Assembly (NCBI GenBank): GCA_014218235.1
Contig: CM024753.1
Span: 186,658,348-186,722,347 of the forward strand
Reading direction: 5' to 3'
Length of the DNA: 64,000 bases
DNA from: Colocasia esculenta
Lineage: Eukaryota; Streptophyta; Magnoliopsida; Alismatales; Araceae
In this document: positions 1 through 11,340 of the stretch, piece by piece
Layout of the letters: each line of letters opens with the position of its first letter
How positions within the stretch are numbered: position 1 is the first letter of the stretch
The notes under the pieces: model-generated
Seen by the model: only the letters and a program-made list of their open reading frames with translations
What the model was told of the DNA's origin: nothing
Databases searched by the model: none
Position numbers and translations under genes: made by a program

Positions 1-585
1 CGTCGTCGCCCGCCGCCGCGTTCTCTTGTTGCGGGAGTTGTTGAGTGTGGACCTTCTTCCCGTCCCCGGCCGGCCGGAAGACGAGAGCTCCTCGTGGATG
101 AACGGTCGAATGCCTGCCAAAGAGGAAATAAACAAAGGAAGCCCTATTAGAATGCTTAAAAATGTAGTATCTACTCTAAAATGGAAAGAAATGATTGAAG
201 CATGGAGGGAACGAACCTGGGGGGTTTTTAAACCCCTTTGGGTGTGGGAAAACGTGGGTGTGTGTGGAAATGTGCTATCTAAAAATAAACATAAAAATGC
301 ATGCAAGGAAAGAAGGAAAGAGGAGATGAGAGGATGAGCCCCATTAGGGCGACTCCTTGGCGTTGATGTGGCTTGAAGGATCGTCCAAAGCTTCTGGAGG
401 ATGCTGGAGCCACCCTCTTCACGTCCCGTACTCCATGGATGAAGAAATGATGTGTTTCGGTGGAGAAGGGTGTGAAGGAAAATGTGGGAGAAGGGGTGTT
501 GCGAGGTTAAGTATGGATGAGGGAAGATTTTAGCTGCCCTTCGGGGTAGGAATGAGGCTCTCCTCGTCCTTGAGGAGGGGCCTTT

Positions 586-594
586 CTTTTATAG
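586..594 (-). promoter_or_regulatory. TATA box of the left-edge LTR
   Basis: CTATAAAAG on the minus strand, within TCTATAAAAGAAAGG. It is the best TATA match in this LTR, about 600 bases from the LTR start, a plausible U3 length. It supports minus-strand transcription. Confidence 0.5.
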
Positions 595-814
595 AGCTTG
601 GAGAGAGAAAATGCCAATATTATCTCTCTAAAAAGGTGGGAAATTAAAATGGGAGATAATATCCCATCAAAATTGCATGGGAAGAGTCCATAGAGTCCTT
701 CCAAGAGTCCCTAGGGCCGAAATCTCGCCCCAAGGGGTTGAGATAATCCCTAGGGATATGACTTGGTCAATGGGAGGATCAATAGGAGGTTGTTGCGGAG
801 TTTAGCGCGCTCTG

Positions 815-956
815 CTTCTGTCGCGGCGCATCGTGGCGTCGCGACTAGAGATGCGGCGGATCTGGACGTTGCGACATGGACCCCCACATGCACGTAAATC
901 ATGCATGGGCTGTCGCGGCATCCATAGCCATCGCGACAATAGTCGCGGCGCTACGA
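815..956. repeat. Cluster of GTCGCG/CGCGAC half-sites
   Basis: About nine half-sites of the form GTCGC or GCGAC lie here, including GTCGCGAC at about 833 and CGCGAC/GTCGCG separated by four bases near 931-945. The fixed 9-10-base spacing seen in the other gypsy LTRs is not kept, so this is a looser relative of those arrays. Confidence 0.5.
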
Positions 957-1193
957 TATGTCGCTACTTGGAAATCGAATTATATTGTATTATTCAACCT
1001 ATTATGTGAAGGATATGAGTTAAATCGATAAAGACTCTCCTAAAGTGATGTTGGGCGGGATTTCAAGGCAATTTTAAAGTGTTGATGGGCTCAATCAAGG
1101 CTAATGATGGGCTCAAGGTGAGTGACCAATTAGGGGCTAACAAAGACGACATGAAATGTGGTTCAACCCATTAGTCGGAACCAGGTGTCTACA

Positions 1194-2043
1194 GCCCGAA
1201 CAGCAGGCTTCACAATATCAACTGGAGGTTCTTCTTCATCTGAGGTGCTCTCCACAACACCTTCTTGGAACTAATCAGCATGGGGGCTGACTGAGTGCTC
1301 CCCCTGAATCTCTGCTTCCTTCTCAACTGCATGCTCCCCCTGAATAGGAGCATCTTCCATAGGAACATCTACACTGTGGCCTAGTGCCACAACTTCAGCC
1401 ATAACTTCTTCTTGCTCCCCATAAATATTTGCGATAGTATCCAAAATATCTTCAATTACTGCTGCAACAACTGTCGAAGGGGACTCAACCTCTGAGGATT
1501 GCCCAACGGGCTCAATGTGCTCAGGAGGAATTTCTTCAATTCTTCTTGGACTGGCCACTAGAACTTCAATTCTTATTTCTGCTGGTATTTCCTCTTGGAC
1601 TACTGGGATTTCTGTTCTGATTTCTGCTTGGAGATCTTGGACTACTGGAACTGCTGGATCTTCAGCTTCTTGGGCTTCAACCCTTAACTGAACCTCTGCT
1701 TCTGCCTCTACTGCTTGAACAGGAGGAACTTCTGGACCCTCTCCAATGATAGCCTCACCTTCAGCGACTGAGGTCTTGGTCCAAACACCAGCTACTAATG
1801 AGAAGCCACTTTTCTTCAGATTTCTGCTTCTGATGGCCTGCCCCATCTTCTCGGAAACCTCACCATTCAAAACTATACTGTAGTGCTGGAAAAGTTTTTT
1901 CAGTAGGTGAGCATAAGGAAGAGAAACGTTAAGCTTGTTCTTCGTGTCCCAAATGATTGCAGATGCATACTTCATCCTCTCAATGATCACCTCTGCCATG
2001 TTGATATCTTGGTTCTGAATCGCCCAGAACATCATATCGGAGT
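1194..2043 (-). pseudogene. SIRE third-ORF (env-like) fragment
   Basis: The minus-strand translation matches the middle of the 1,125-residue third ORF at 38205-41582. It starts at MFWAIQN (about residue 183 of that ORF), continues through LNVSLPYAHLL and IRSRNLKKSGFS, then runs into an acidic Glu/Val/Ala-rich low-complexity region. An in-frame TAG lies at 1271-1273, after which the same frame continues to 1194. The N-terminal half is missing at 2043, where a Tekay-like LTR begins, and the C-terminal half is cut at 1193 by another LTR. It is a dead remnant with no flanking gag or pol. Its function in intact elements is unknown. Confidence 0.75.
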
Positions 2044-2335
2044 TTGGGTGTTGGAGCGAGGTTTTGGGTGTCTTCTCGCCATAAGGACCGTGAGTGGAGC
2101 AGGGGAAATGCCGGAGGATTGTTGTTCTTCGTGTTCATTGAGGAGGTAGGGTGATTCCTCCCGTTTTTGGCCTGTGGATGGTTTGTTACGATCGTGTAAT
2201 GTGTTATTTGTTTTAATAACACTAGATATTATGCTAGGACTTACACTAAAGCATGAAAATGGCGAATTAATCATGGTTTTTGTGGTTTGTGGGGGTAATC
2301 CATAGGGTGTTCCCCGGATTAGGGTTCCTGCCTGT

Positions 2336-2456
2336 GAAGGCGACGGAACCCCCTATCGTGTTTAGAATGCGACAGGTCGACCCGTCGCATTCAATTTATG
2401 AACGCGACACATCGGGGCGTCACGTTCTGATGGCGACAGAGCCCTATGTCGCAACC
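2336..2456. repeat. GCGAC-N10-GTCGC dyad array
   Basis: Four consecutive units. Each is a 9-bp arm of type GAANGCGAC, exactly 10 variable bases and an inverted 9-bp arm. They start at 2336 (right arm degenerate), 2365, 2400 and 2429. The 2365 unit has perfect arms and the nearly palindromic centre AGGTCGACCC. They lie in U3, well upstream of the TATA box at 3380. Confidence 0.8.
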
Positions 2457-3379
2457 TCAGCCGAGAGGTCAGTTTGTGCATGGTTTCAGCGGTGTGAATA
2501 TCCGATTATCGCTATTCGATGTGTAAGTTAATGGCGAGCGGTGCATTGGCACTTGTGTTGCTCTGGGAGCGTGTTGTTTCCGAGGCTAGCGTACTGTTTA
2601 CGTAGCTAGCGAGTGGCTTACGCGTTGGCGTGCTGTGCACGCGGTGTGTGTTGTGTTCACGTGTTGTGGTCAGGCTGTACACGAGGTTGACGTGAGGTTT
2701 CACGTGGTTTGTGCTGTGTGCACGTGGTTTTTGTGTGCATGGAAAGTAGTACGATGCCTGCCATGGTTACCTCCTCAGTTGGGTGCCCCAGGTTCTTTGT
2801 GAGCCAGGCTGTTAGCTCGGAACTTGTCCCGGTACTTGTGTTGTACCGTCGAGGTCTGTGTCGTCTATCCTGGACACCCTCACTCCGTTGCTTGAGTTGT
2901 ACGTCCGGATGAGGGAAAGATGACAGTAGGACAACAACTTGAGTTTGTGTTTGTCGCTTGTAGCGCGCTCTTAGTTGGGGGTACAGACACCAGTAGACGT
3001 CACTGGTCCCCAGCTAGTCCTGTTTCCAGTGCCTCACTCTAGGGAGCTCCGACCAGAGTCCCTAGAGGTGCCAGGCATGGGCCTATGGCTGTGTGGTCCG
3101 CAGGTTGTGGTGTTGGTTGGTCTCCACAATTGTTTGTCTTGTTCTTGTGGAGGGCAGCTAGACCTTTCATCCATGGCTGTGAGGCTGAGAGGTAGACCTG
3201 TGTAGTTTTTTCCGAGTCAGTAGTTGGTGTCGCGAACCAGTCTATGTGGCTTGAGTGTGGCGGTCTCTACCTTAGCACGTACACGTGGTTGTGGTTTTCC
3301 GTTTATTTATTAATGTTGTTTTACGTTGTCGGCAAACGGTAAGTGGTGTTCACAGCTTTAATAGCCTGTTAGCTTGTGC

Positions 3380-3387
3380 TATATAAA
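3380..3387 (+). promoter_or_regulatory. TATA box of the 2044-3837 LTR
   Basis: TATATAAA, about 70 bases upstream of the conserved CCCTACTGAGC hairpin. The equivalent position in the 8244-21059 LTR has TATAAA at 20595-20600, with a similar distance to its hairpin. This makes it the likely transcription start region. Confidence 0.45.
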
Positions 3388-5703
3388 TTTCTAGCGCAGC
3401 CTTCTGTTCACGCACTTGTGTTGGTTTGCTCGATTTTTGGGGAAGTTTCCCTACTGAGCCAGTGACTTGCGAGGCTTACCCCTACTCCCAACAGGTGAAG
3501 GAGAGGAGGAGGTTTCGCTACCGTGTTCCATTTCGGAGCCGCGTCGCGGCGGCATTGGGCCAGCACCTCCAGCAGTGTAGTTGTGTTTCAATTGTACCTC
3601 GGGGTATGCCCCAGGCTCTTGTACCTTTCTTGGCTTTTGTTGAAATGTGGCTATGTAAATTCAGTATAAATATATGTGAATTTTTAAATCATATATGTGA
3701 ATCAATGTGTTCCTTTGTGTTTTCACGGACATGTGTGTGTTACCCCTTGCGAGGCTACGGCTCGATCGCAGGAGGTGGACTCGGGTCAAGCTCGTTATTA
3801 GTTTAAAGGGTTCGAGCCACGCAGTCCGTCACGGTTGGTTTAAGGCTCCATATCTAGATCCGCCTCCCGCGAACGGACCGAAGTCTCGCAAGGGATATCT
3901 CACACAAGTGTCCAGTAAGAATATAAAAGACAACAACTACAGTATAAGACACAAGAAAGTACATGTGCTCATATCTATAAACCACATTGTAAAACTGTCC
4001 CAATACATTATTACATGTCCAATTAAAAAGTACAACTACCTGGGGCATACCCCGAGGGAGCACAAGCTCACACAACACGACTATAACTCAACTGCTGGTG
4101 GTACAAGTCTGCCATAATGTCTCTACAAGCCACACAAACGGCAAGCCCTGAAAAGAACTGTAGGGGAGTGAGTCTCAACAAGTCACAGGCTCTGTAGGGG
4201 CTACCCAAAAATCACACGCAACACTGAAGAACCTCAACCCCATAGGGTCTCACTGGCAACACTAAAAGCCAAACCATAGCATGCTCACAACATTTAAAAT
4301 AAATAACAGCGTAAATAGTAAATCATAAACAAATACATATTCCTCGGAAAAAAAGAGGAACCTAGCACTACTAGTCTGCTCAACAACTGAAATGCCTAGG
4401 CCGCAAGCCTCACAGGCACATTATTTCAACGACTGGTCGCCTAAGCTACAAGCCACACAGGCAAACCACTGCCTAGGCTACAAGCTTCACAGGCAAACCC
4501 CAAACACATGGGTAACAGAACTGCTAACCAAGAGCTAGCCCATTATACCCCAAACCCACAATATATCATAAGCCACACACAGGGTAGCAGGACTGGCTAC
4601 AACGGGCCAATCCATCACACACTAAAACCATAATCGGAACCTTACCCGAGAAGGGTAAAACACAACGAGGGGAAGTTCATACCACACGACCTCCATCTCA
4701 ACACCTGAAAAGACTGGTACACAGCATACCACCATAAAGCACTACCCACACAGGGTACATATACCTACTACCATGAGGTACCACCATGGAAACCACAACC
4801 AAACAAGTGCCATCACAAGGCACTCCACCACGGGCAAAACCTTAACACATGTGCCAACAATGGGCACACCACACGGATTAAACCACAACCAGTGAGTCTC
4901 CGCTCACTAACCACAACAATGACCGTGCCAACACCAGGGCACACCTCAACGGGTAAAACCACAACCAACAAGCCGCTACACACACACTACAACCAGTAGC
5001 AAAGCACGAGTCAGAAAGGAATGACACCACCACACGGAAACAGACTACTGGTTCATGACGCCAGTATCCAACCCGGACAACACAACAAACAAGCGTGCCT
5101 GGCTCACACAGAACTTGGGGTACCCGACTAGAGAGGCATTCCGGAATAGGCTCCGGACCACCACACTCAGCAACGCACAAACTATAAAACTTACACATAT
5201 CACTTTTATTACAAACCATGGTACACATGTGAGCGACAGCTTGTCCCGGTCACCCTGTGACCTACAAGCTAACCTACACCGACCCTTACGTAAATCACAT
5301 TAACCAATTATACTCTGACCCGTCATTGGTCACAAAGTGACCTCTATTGCCGCATTAAACTCAATGCACGGTAACCATTTGATAACCATACTTATACTTT
5401 ACTAATTAACCAACTCACTTAGCCTATAACAGACATTAGAAAGCCAGGGCTAGGTTCACGCAGACACCTCACCGCCCAGCTATCACAAACCAACGTATAT
5501 AAAACCATCCAAACCATGCAAACCATGAGCACTGTACATCAACCACGTAAATCATGTGATCATAACACAAACAGCACGCCCACGAGCGAGCTAAAAGAGC
5601 GTTACAGGTGCCAATGCACCACTCACGCTCACCATAAACGTAAAACACTTATAATCAAATAATCGCACCACTTAAACCATGCACAAAAGGACCTCGGCTG
5701 AGG

Positions 5704-6119
5704 TCGCGACATGGGGTAATGTCGCCTTCAGAACGCGACACCTCGATATGTCGCGTTAGAAAACCTTAATGCGACAGGTCGACCTGTCGCAACCTGGTCG
5801 CGACGCCAAAGACTCCTCCAGAACCCTGAATCGCCCCAAGAAACCGCAGCAACTCCTTCCCTGGCCGAACAGAGCACACTGCAACTCTGTTTGGCCAAAC
5901 CTCCTTAAAAACACACAGCGGTTAAGAACGTGACATAGCCCTACGTCGCGACCTGAATGCGACATAGGAGGCCGTCGCCTTCCCACTGTCGACGTTAGCA
6001 TGCCCTACCCCGCGTGTGACACGTGGCGTATATATAGCCGTCGACCCAAACAACAACAACATGAACGCGACCACCAGGGCCGTCGCGTTCAGAACGCGAC
6101 GCATACCCCTGTCGCGTTC
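5704..6119. repeat. GCGAC-N10-GTCGC dyad array
   Basis: Units with exactly 10-base centres start at 5732 (arms AACGCGAC/GTCGCGTT), 6062 (10-bp arms) and 6092 (9-bp arms). The last two are back to back, 30 bases apart. Further half-sites lie near 5704, 5721, 5938-5980, and a perfect palindrome at 5770. The array is in the first 600 bases of the minus-strand LTR. Confidence 0.85.
5770..5791. repeat. Perfect 22-bp palindrome
   Basis: Arms TGCGACAGGTC and GACCTGTCGCA abut with no spacer, giving a perfect 22-bp palindrome centred on a GTCGAC core. It is a dyad unit whose 10-base centre is also palindromic. Confidence 0.9.
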
Positions 6120-6278
6120 ACAGACAGAGAACCTGTGAGCACTTTGGGCCCAATCTGCCGGCCCAAAAAGCCTCACAACCCACGCGGACACCTGAAACAC
6201 AAGCTAATGGGCCACACATTGGCCACCAAACCTTCTAAACAAAAATCCACGAGGATCTGAAAAATGCACGACGTTACA

Positions 6279-6668
6279 GAAATCGTTGTTTCTCTTAACA
6301 AATCGTTGTGAGACCGAAATTGTTATTTCACTAAACAAATCGTTGTGAAGCGATAGAATCGTTCATACTTACTTATCAAATCATTATAAGATGAAATCGT
6401 TGTAGAGATAGAATTGTTCTTTGACTTATGAAATCGTTATGCCATAAAGAAAATCGTTGTTCTACAAAGGAAATCGATCTGTACTTAGAAGAAATGCATG
6501 CTCTGAACTTTGAATGATACAGTGTAAGAATTACTTACAGATTTTGCTCAATTTGTTCCCTGTGTATGAACTTCATAAAAACTTGTTAGAAAATAATTGT
6601 TAGGGTTTTGTTAGTCACCAAAATTGTATATAATTAAATAAAATTATATGGGGATGGACTGATCATCA
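6279..6668 (-). mobile_element. SIRE-type LTR, first ~390 bases
   Basis: On the minus strand this starts at 6668 with TGATGATCAGTCC, the same start as the Copia-2 LTR at 26620, and matches it through a repeated AACGATTT region (seen on the plus strand as AAATCGTT). It is cut at 6278 by the Tekay-like LTR. A gag-pol-deleted minus-strand element carrying the third-ORF fragment at 1194-2043 is possible but unproven. Confidence 0.65.
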
Positions 6669-7206
6669 TACCTCTCTTCCAACTTCGAATTTTGCATTTT
6701 TATCTTGCATTTTCTAGCATAAATCCTCTTATTTTGGTTAGATAGGACTCCAATTTCGTGGCCAAGAGGTTAGGGTAGAGTTAGGACTCTATCTTAGATA
6801 TATATGAATCATATTAGTGATTTAATTGACCCTTTTTAATTAGAAGATAATATAATTACGAATTTTTTAGCATTTTATTTTATTATGTCATTTTAAACTC
6901 CTTTAATTATGAGTCTCCTATATTTATCCCAATTGTCTCTTATCTAAATCTCCTTTTTGGATTACTATAGGCCCACATTTCATGGCTATTGGTTTAGACT
7001 AGAGTTAAGACTCTTTTTAGGATAATTATATGAGTTGTAAAGAGATTTTCTTACCCTTTTTAATTTTACCAATAATTTAGCCACGAATTTAATCATATTT
7101 ATCTCTCATCCATCATTTGGACTCTTGTTTTTGGCCCAATAACTCATGTATGGACCAATTGTACAACCCATATACTTAATTTAAATACCCCTTTTAAATC
7201 AGAGAG
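6669..7206 (-). mobile_element. AT-rich remnant resembling a gypsy LTR start
   Basis: No ORF or clear boundaries. On the minus strand the sequence has the flavour of the first part of the 29007 LTR: AT-rich with a GAGTCCTAA...CTACCC stretch. A segment around AGACTC...GGATAATTATATGA also occurs as two diverged copies. I call it a degenerate LTR piece between the SIRE LTR start and the Copia-A gag; other origins are possible. Confidence 0.3.
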
Positions 7207-8243
7207 CTTATTCATTGTTGTTTGCCATAAAGCATGATTCCTCATCTTCAGAACTTGAGGAATTCTATCCTTCATCTTTACTTTGGTCTTCATCCGACCA
7301 AGTTGCTAGCATTACTTTTGACTTCTTCATTTTGATGTTCTTTTTGTATTTCTTGTGCATTTCCTTCTTGAGCTCAGGACACTCACACTTCATATGTCCT
7401 GGCTTGTTGCATCTGTAACAAATAACAACCTCATCAGTCTTTTCATTTCTGTCAGTATTATTGTTTGAAGAAGAAGAATTTCTTTTTCCAGAAAAATATT
7501 TATTCTTTCCATTGAGTTTTCCTCTTTTTGATTTTAGGAATTTTCTGAAATGTCTGGTCATGATGGCAATCTCATCCTCATCAGATTCAAACTCTTCAGA
7601 ATTAGATTTCTCTTGGATTTTCTCTTTGTGACTTGATGAAGCCTCAAGTGCTACTGGTTTAGCTTTAAGCATGTGTTCTTCAGTCCTTTTCAGGTTTATT
7701 TCATATGTCATTAAAGATCCTATGAGTTCATCCAAATATATTTTGGATAAATCCTTAGAGTCTTCAATCATAGTAGCTTTTGTGTGCCAAATTGATGATA
7801 AAGAACGCAAATTTTTTCTTACCAAATCAGCATCGGTGCACTCCTTACCTAATGCCTTCAGCCCATTGACAATTATCATAAACCTAGCAAACATTTCAAA
7901 AATAGATTCATCTGTTTTCATCATAAACAGTTCATATTCAGAAACAAGTATGTTTACTTTGGTTTCCCTAACTTGAGATGTTCCTTCATACATTAATTCA
8001 AGTTTGTCCCACATTTCCTTAGCAGATTTGCACATAGATATTCTTGAATACTCCTTAAGATGAACAACACACTGAAGCATATTCATGGCACTATAGTTAA
8101 GAGTTGCTCTCCTAATTTACTCTCTAGTCTAATTCTCTTCATTCTCATTGTTTTCATAGGGACCATTTTCAACTATTTTCCAGATTTCATAATTTTGAGC
8201 CCTTAGAAAAACTTGCGTGTGATTTTTCCAGTAAGAGTAATCA
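7207..8243 (-). pseudogene. gag: Copia-A gag, main part
   Basis: Capsid/nucleocapsid polyprotein of a copia element, which coats the genomic RNA in cytoplasmic particles. The translation shows the UBN2-type gag domain (KEMWDKLELMYEGTSQVRE, LIGSLMTYEINLKR) and one CCHC zinc knuckle, CYRCNKPGHMKCEC, near 7380-7430. It joins across the nested solo LTR to the start segment at 21065-21129. In-frame stops occur in the N-terminal part (two between 8115 and 8150) and at 7265-7267. After the latter the frame still reads an acidic Ser-rich tail to about 7207. The gene is dead. Confidence 0.8.
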
Positions 8244-8856
8244 TGTAACGTCGCGAGCTTTTCGGATCCATGCGGATCATGTGTGTTGTGGTTGTGGCGG
8301 CCGTTGTGAGGCCAGTGTGAGTTGGTTGTGTGGAATGTGTGGTGTGGATGTGTGGCTTGAGCAGGTGAAGTGCAGGTTTGGTCCTGAAATGAAATAGGAC
8401 CTGCTGCAGTTCAGTTGGAGTTGGCGGCCAGGGGTGGTCGTTGACTTGTTGGCATCTAGGTAAGTGGTCGTTGACTGCATGATCTTGGCGGCTCAAGATG
8501 TGGACGTTTAGGGTGGCGGTTGTTCTTGGCGGCAGAGGGGTTGACGCCAACCTGAACATTCTGCAGGTTATAGGGTCACCCGAGGGCAGGTTTCCTACCA
8601 TGTTCCCATTCTCCCTTGCCCCAGCTTGTTGTCCCAGTGTTCCTAAAGCTTTCAACAGGTACTGAAGGGTGCTTGGAGGATCGTGGGACGTGTGGCGTTA
8701 ACGAATCGCGCGAGGAAACACCGTGGTGTGGTGCAATTCTCGTGGGAGCTCGCGGAGGGTTCGGTGTGAACCGGGAGATTGCGGGAGGTTTAAGCATGTT
8801 CTGAGGTAGGGGACGATCCCGGTTAGCTCCGTAGAAACATTAAAACACGACGTAAC

Positions 8857-10215
8857 TGATAGCCCACGAATGCGTTGTTACAAACGTAACTAACAATCTC
8901 AAAATTATCGGCCTACACTAATTATTTTGACAATAATTAAGTGGTGAGAGCCGAGTCGAATCCACGAAGAACTAGATTTTAGAGTTGAAAACCTTGGATT
9001 TTTATTTAGGAAAATAATGTGGTGATATTTAAACTAAGTTGCATTAAATAAAACTAAACTAATTAAACTAAGTAAATAGAGAGAGAGAGATAAAGAGTAA
9101 CAAGTTCCAAAAATCACAATCCACTAAATACTAAAAGAGGATTAACAACAAAATATTTTATCCTAAACAAAATACAACAACAACTATACTAATAAAATAT
9201 CATAAATAGGAAAGAGAGATGAGTAAGAGAGAAGAGAGAGACGAGATACAAGAGAGAGAGGAGAGAGAGCACGGGAGATAGAGGAGAGAGGAGAGAGAGA
9301 GCGTGAGAGAGAGGAGAGAGGAGAGAGAGAGCGTGAGAGAGGAAGCGGGAGAGAGAGAAACGAGAGAGGAGAGAGAGAGGCAAGAGAGAGGAGAGAGAGA
9401 GGGCGCCGCGGCGGCCTGTGCTACGTGCATGCAAAAGCATGCACGTAGCAAAGGGGAGGCGAAGGAGGGCGGCCTGGAGAAGGCGGTGCTGGCGCGTGGA
9501 GGCGGCAGGCGGGGCGCGTGGCAGGCGGCGCGCGTACAGGGCGCGCGGGCGCGGGGCGCACGGGCGCGGGGCGCTGGCGCGAGCGCGGAAGGCGCGAGGG
9601 CGGGCTCGCGCGGGCGAGAGGCGCTGGGCGGCGTGCGCGGCAGGGCTGGTGGGCCGGAGGCACGGGCGGGCGCGGCCGGGGGCGCGGGTTGCTGCTTCTG
9701 CTGTGCTGCTGCTTGCTCTGAGAGGAAGAGAGATCGGGGGAGAGGAAGAAGAAGAGAGGAAGAAGAGAAAGAGGAAGAGAAGGAGAGGAGGGTTGCGTGT
9801 GCAAGAGAAGAGAGAGAGAGAAAAAGTAGAAGAGAAAGTGGGAGAGAGAGCTACGGGGGAAAGAGGAATAAAATCAGAGAGAGAGAGGGGGGAGCTTTTT
9901 AAATAGAGATCTCTCTCTCTAAAAGAGAGGTTTTCAAAAGTAGGGAGAAATCTTAGAAAAAATGGAAAGAAGATTGGGAAAGAAAAAGGCAGGCGGCTAG
10001 GGTTTTTGCAACATTATGAAAATGCCAGATTTGCCCCTGTTGGACTGCTTGGTCCATTGGCCCGTTAAGCACTTCATTCAATAGCCCATTAACCTGCAAA
10101 GACAACATATAATTGAATTTAATCAATTATTGTTCATGATAATAGAAATCTTATGAATCAATCAGTATCAATCAACAAAATGACATGATTATTTATGATA
10201 ATTGTGATATTATCA
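8857..10215 (-). repeat. Athila 3' LTR
   Basis: A 1,359-bp LTR; the partner at 18006-19380 is 1,375 bp. It contains GA-rich microsatellite blocks flanking a very GC-rich segment and, on the minus strand, a TATA-like CTATTTAAAAAG (complement near 9894-9905). Confidence 0.95.
9205..9895. repeat. (GA)n blocks around a GC-rich core in the Athila LTR
   Basis: Imperfect GAGAGAGG repeats fill 9205-9405 and GAAGAGA-rich sequence fills 9720-9895. Between them, 9410-9720 is about as GC-rich as anything in the window (runs such as GGCGCGGGGCGC). The same structure recurs in the other LTR at about 18355-19065. The Arg/Gly/Ala-rich open frames here are artefacts of base composition. Confidence 0.85.
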
Positions 10216-10228
10216 CATCCCCCAACTT
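10216..10228 (-). other. Athila polypurine tract
   Basis: AAGTTGGGGGATG on the minus strand, immediately upstream of the 3' LTR. It would prime plus-strand DNA synthesis. Confidence 0.85.
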
Positions 10229-11340
10229 ACTCATTGCTAGTTCCTTAGCAATACACCCAGGTGAATAATTAGGACTAACCGGAACTTCAAACATCATTTT
10301 TCATGTCAAGAAAGCAGAGATAAGATTGATCAACAATAAGTATTTCCAGTTCTAGTAGCATGTGACAAAGACAATCATGCAGTTCATGTTATTAGACAGT
10401 TCCTCAAGATACAGTTAAAATTATCATTTCCTTCATGAATACACTTATGATCAATAAGCATTACTTAAGACAATGTATGAGTTTTTGACCCATTACTTAG
10501 AGATGATATCAACTCTACACTCCTACAATAAAATCCTCGAATTACAGGTAGCTTTCACTCTACCTTTTTATTTTCATCCTTCAACATCATTTTTTTTCTT
10601 CTTTGGATATCCGTTCACTGTTTGACGCGAACTTCAACACTTCATGAGGTGCTGAAGCCCGGTTACTAAGCTAGGGATTTCCTTCTTCATTTTATCATCA
10701 TTTTTTTTTTCATAACTTGCAGGCAGGTAGCTTTTTCCCCACGATTAATTTTCAATAAGAGTGTAGAATATCAATCTTCATCATGAGTATTAGGTAAAAC
10801 TCTCATCACCCTTTTGAAAGACACTTATTCATCATCTAATACATGTGTGAAGGTTTCATCAAATTTCAAATGTAGTTTAAGGAAAATGCTAAGAACATAA
10901 CCGCAAACTTCATCCTTTAGCGTGCCACTAGCACAAGTATATACTTAGAGTAAAAATCATTCTAGACTGAGGTATTTTTTCCATGAGAAATGATATGTGA
11001 AGTTAATGAGCACAGAATAATGCATGGGATGTTTCAGCAGGATTTAAAGATTTGAAAGACTTGCCCTCCCCCAACTTGAATGACATTGTCCTCAATGGCA
11101 TAAAAGTAATGAACATAGAATACAGCCAAAGTAAGGTAAGAAAGGAGAGATGCAACCTGATGATCACATGAGAGTGGTGGCAAACTGGCTTCATTAAAGG
11201 TGATGAGTTTCCCACTAGCCTTCCAAATACCTAGAACACAATAGAAAAAAAAAAGTTAAATGTCCTAAAAATACTGGGTTGCCTCCCAATAAGCGTTAAG
11301 TTTATTGTCTTCAGCCAAACACAATGAAGTTCATGCACAT
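10229..11340 (-). other. Athila pol-to-LTR untranslated region
   Basis: About 1.1 kb with no ORF over 70 codons and no recognisable motif. Athila elements often carry an env-like ORF here; none remains. It contains T-rich tracts around 10590 and 10700. Confidence 0.7.

Larger units (their letters stand above)
1..1193 (-). mobile_element. Gypsy-type LTR, 5' part, leaving the left edge
   Basis: On the minus strand an LTR begins at 1193 with TGTAGACACC and reads leftward past position 1. The start resembles that of the solo LTR at 29007 (TGTAGCAACC). A good TATA box lies about 600 bases inside. The right flank is the third-ORF fragment of a SIRE element, so this LTR was inserted into that ORF; GCCCG at 1194-1198 would be the target duplication, but its partner is outside the window. 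It also contains several GTCGCG half-sites. I see no coding capacity; the open frames here are short and without motifs. Whether this is a solo LTR or a whole element cannot be decided. Confidence 0.6.
2044..3837 (+). mobile_element. Tekay-like LTR, 5'-truncated
   Basis: Plus-strand LTR sequence of the same broad family as 8244-21059 and 21147-24345. It shares the GAGGTAGG motif (2143-2150), a dyad array (2336-2456), a TATA box near 3380, the CCCTACTGAGC hairpin at 3449, the palindrome GGGGTATGCCCC (3601-3612) and the terminal block CCTTGCGAGGCT. The first roughly 450-550 bases of the LTR are missing. It ends near CCGTCAC at about 3831 and abuts an inverted LTR at 3838. There is no PBS and no coding sequence. 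Boundaries are good to about 10 bases. Confidence 0.65.
3838..6278 (-). mobile_element. Tekay-like LTR, minus strand
   Basis: The LTR begins on the minus strand at 6278 with TGTAACGTCGTGC and runs leftward to about 3838. There it shows the family's terminal block (the CTTCGGTCCGTTCGCGGGAG segment, complement of about 3865-3884) but lacks the last roughly 30 bases. It contains GGGGCATACCCC (4042-4053), the hairpin (around 4164-4200) and a dyad array (5704-6119). GAAAT at 6279-6283 would be the right target site, but no partner is visible on the left, where it meets the oppositely oriented LTR. No internal region, PBS or ORF is present. Confidence 0.7.

Noticed and set aside
7215..7418. Plus-strand ORF overlapping the Copia-A gag
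   Set aside because: It is the antisense shadow of the gag zinc-knuckle region.
9303..9906. Long Arg/Gly/Ala-rich open frames in the Athila LTR (and their counterparts at 18331-19067)
   Set aside because: They overlap in several frames on both strands, follow GA and GC simple sequence, and have no domain; they are compositional artefacts.
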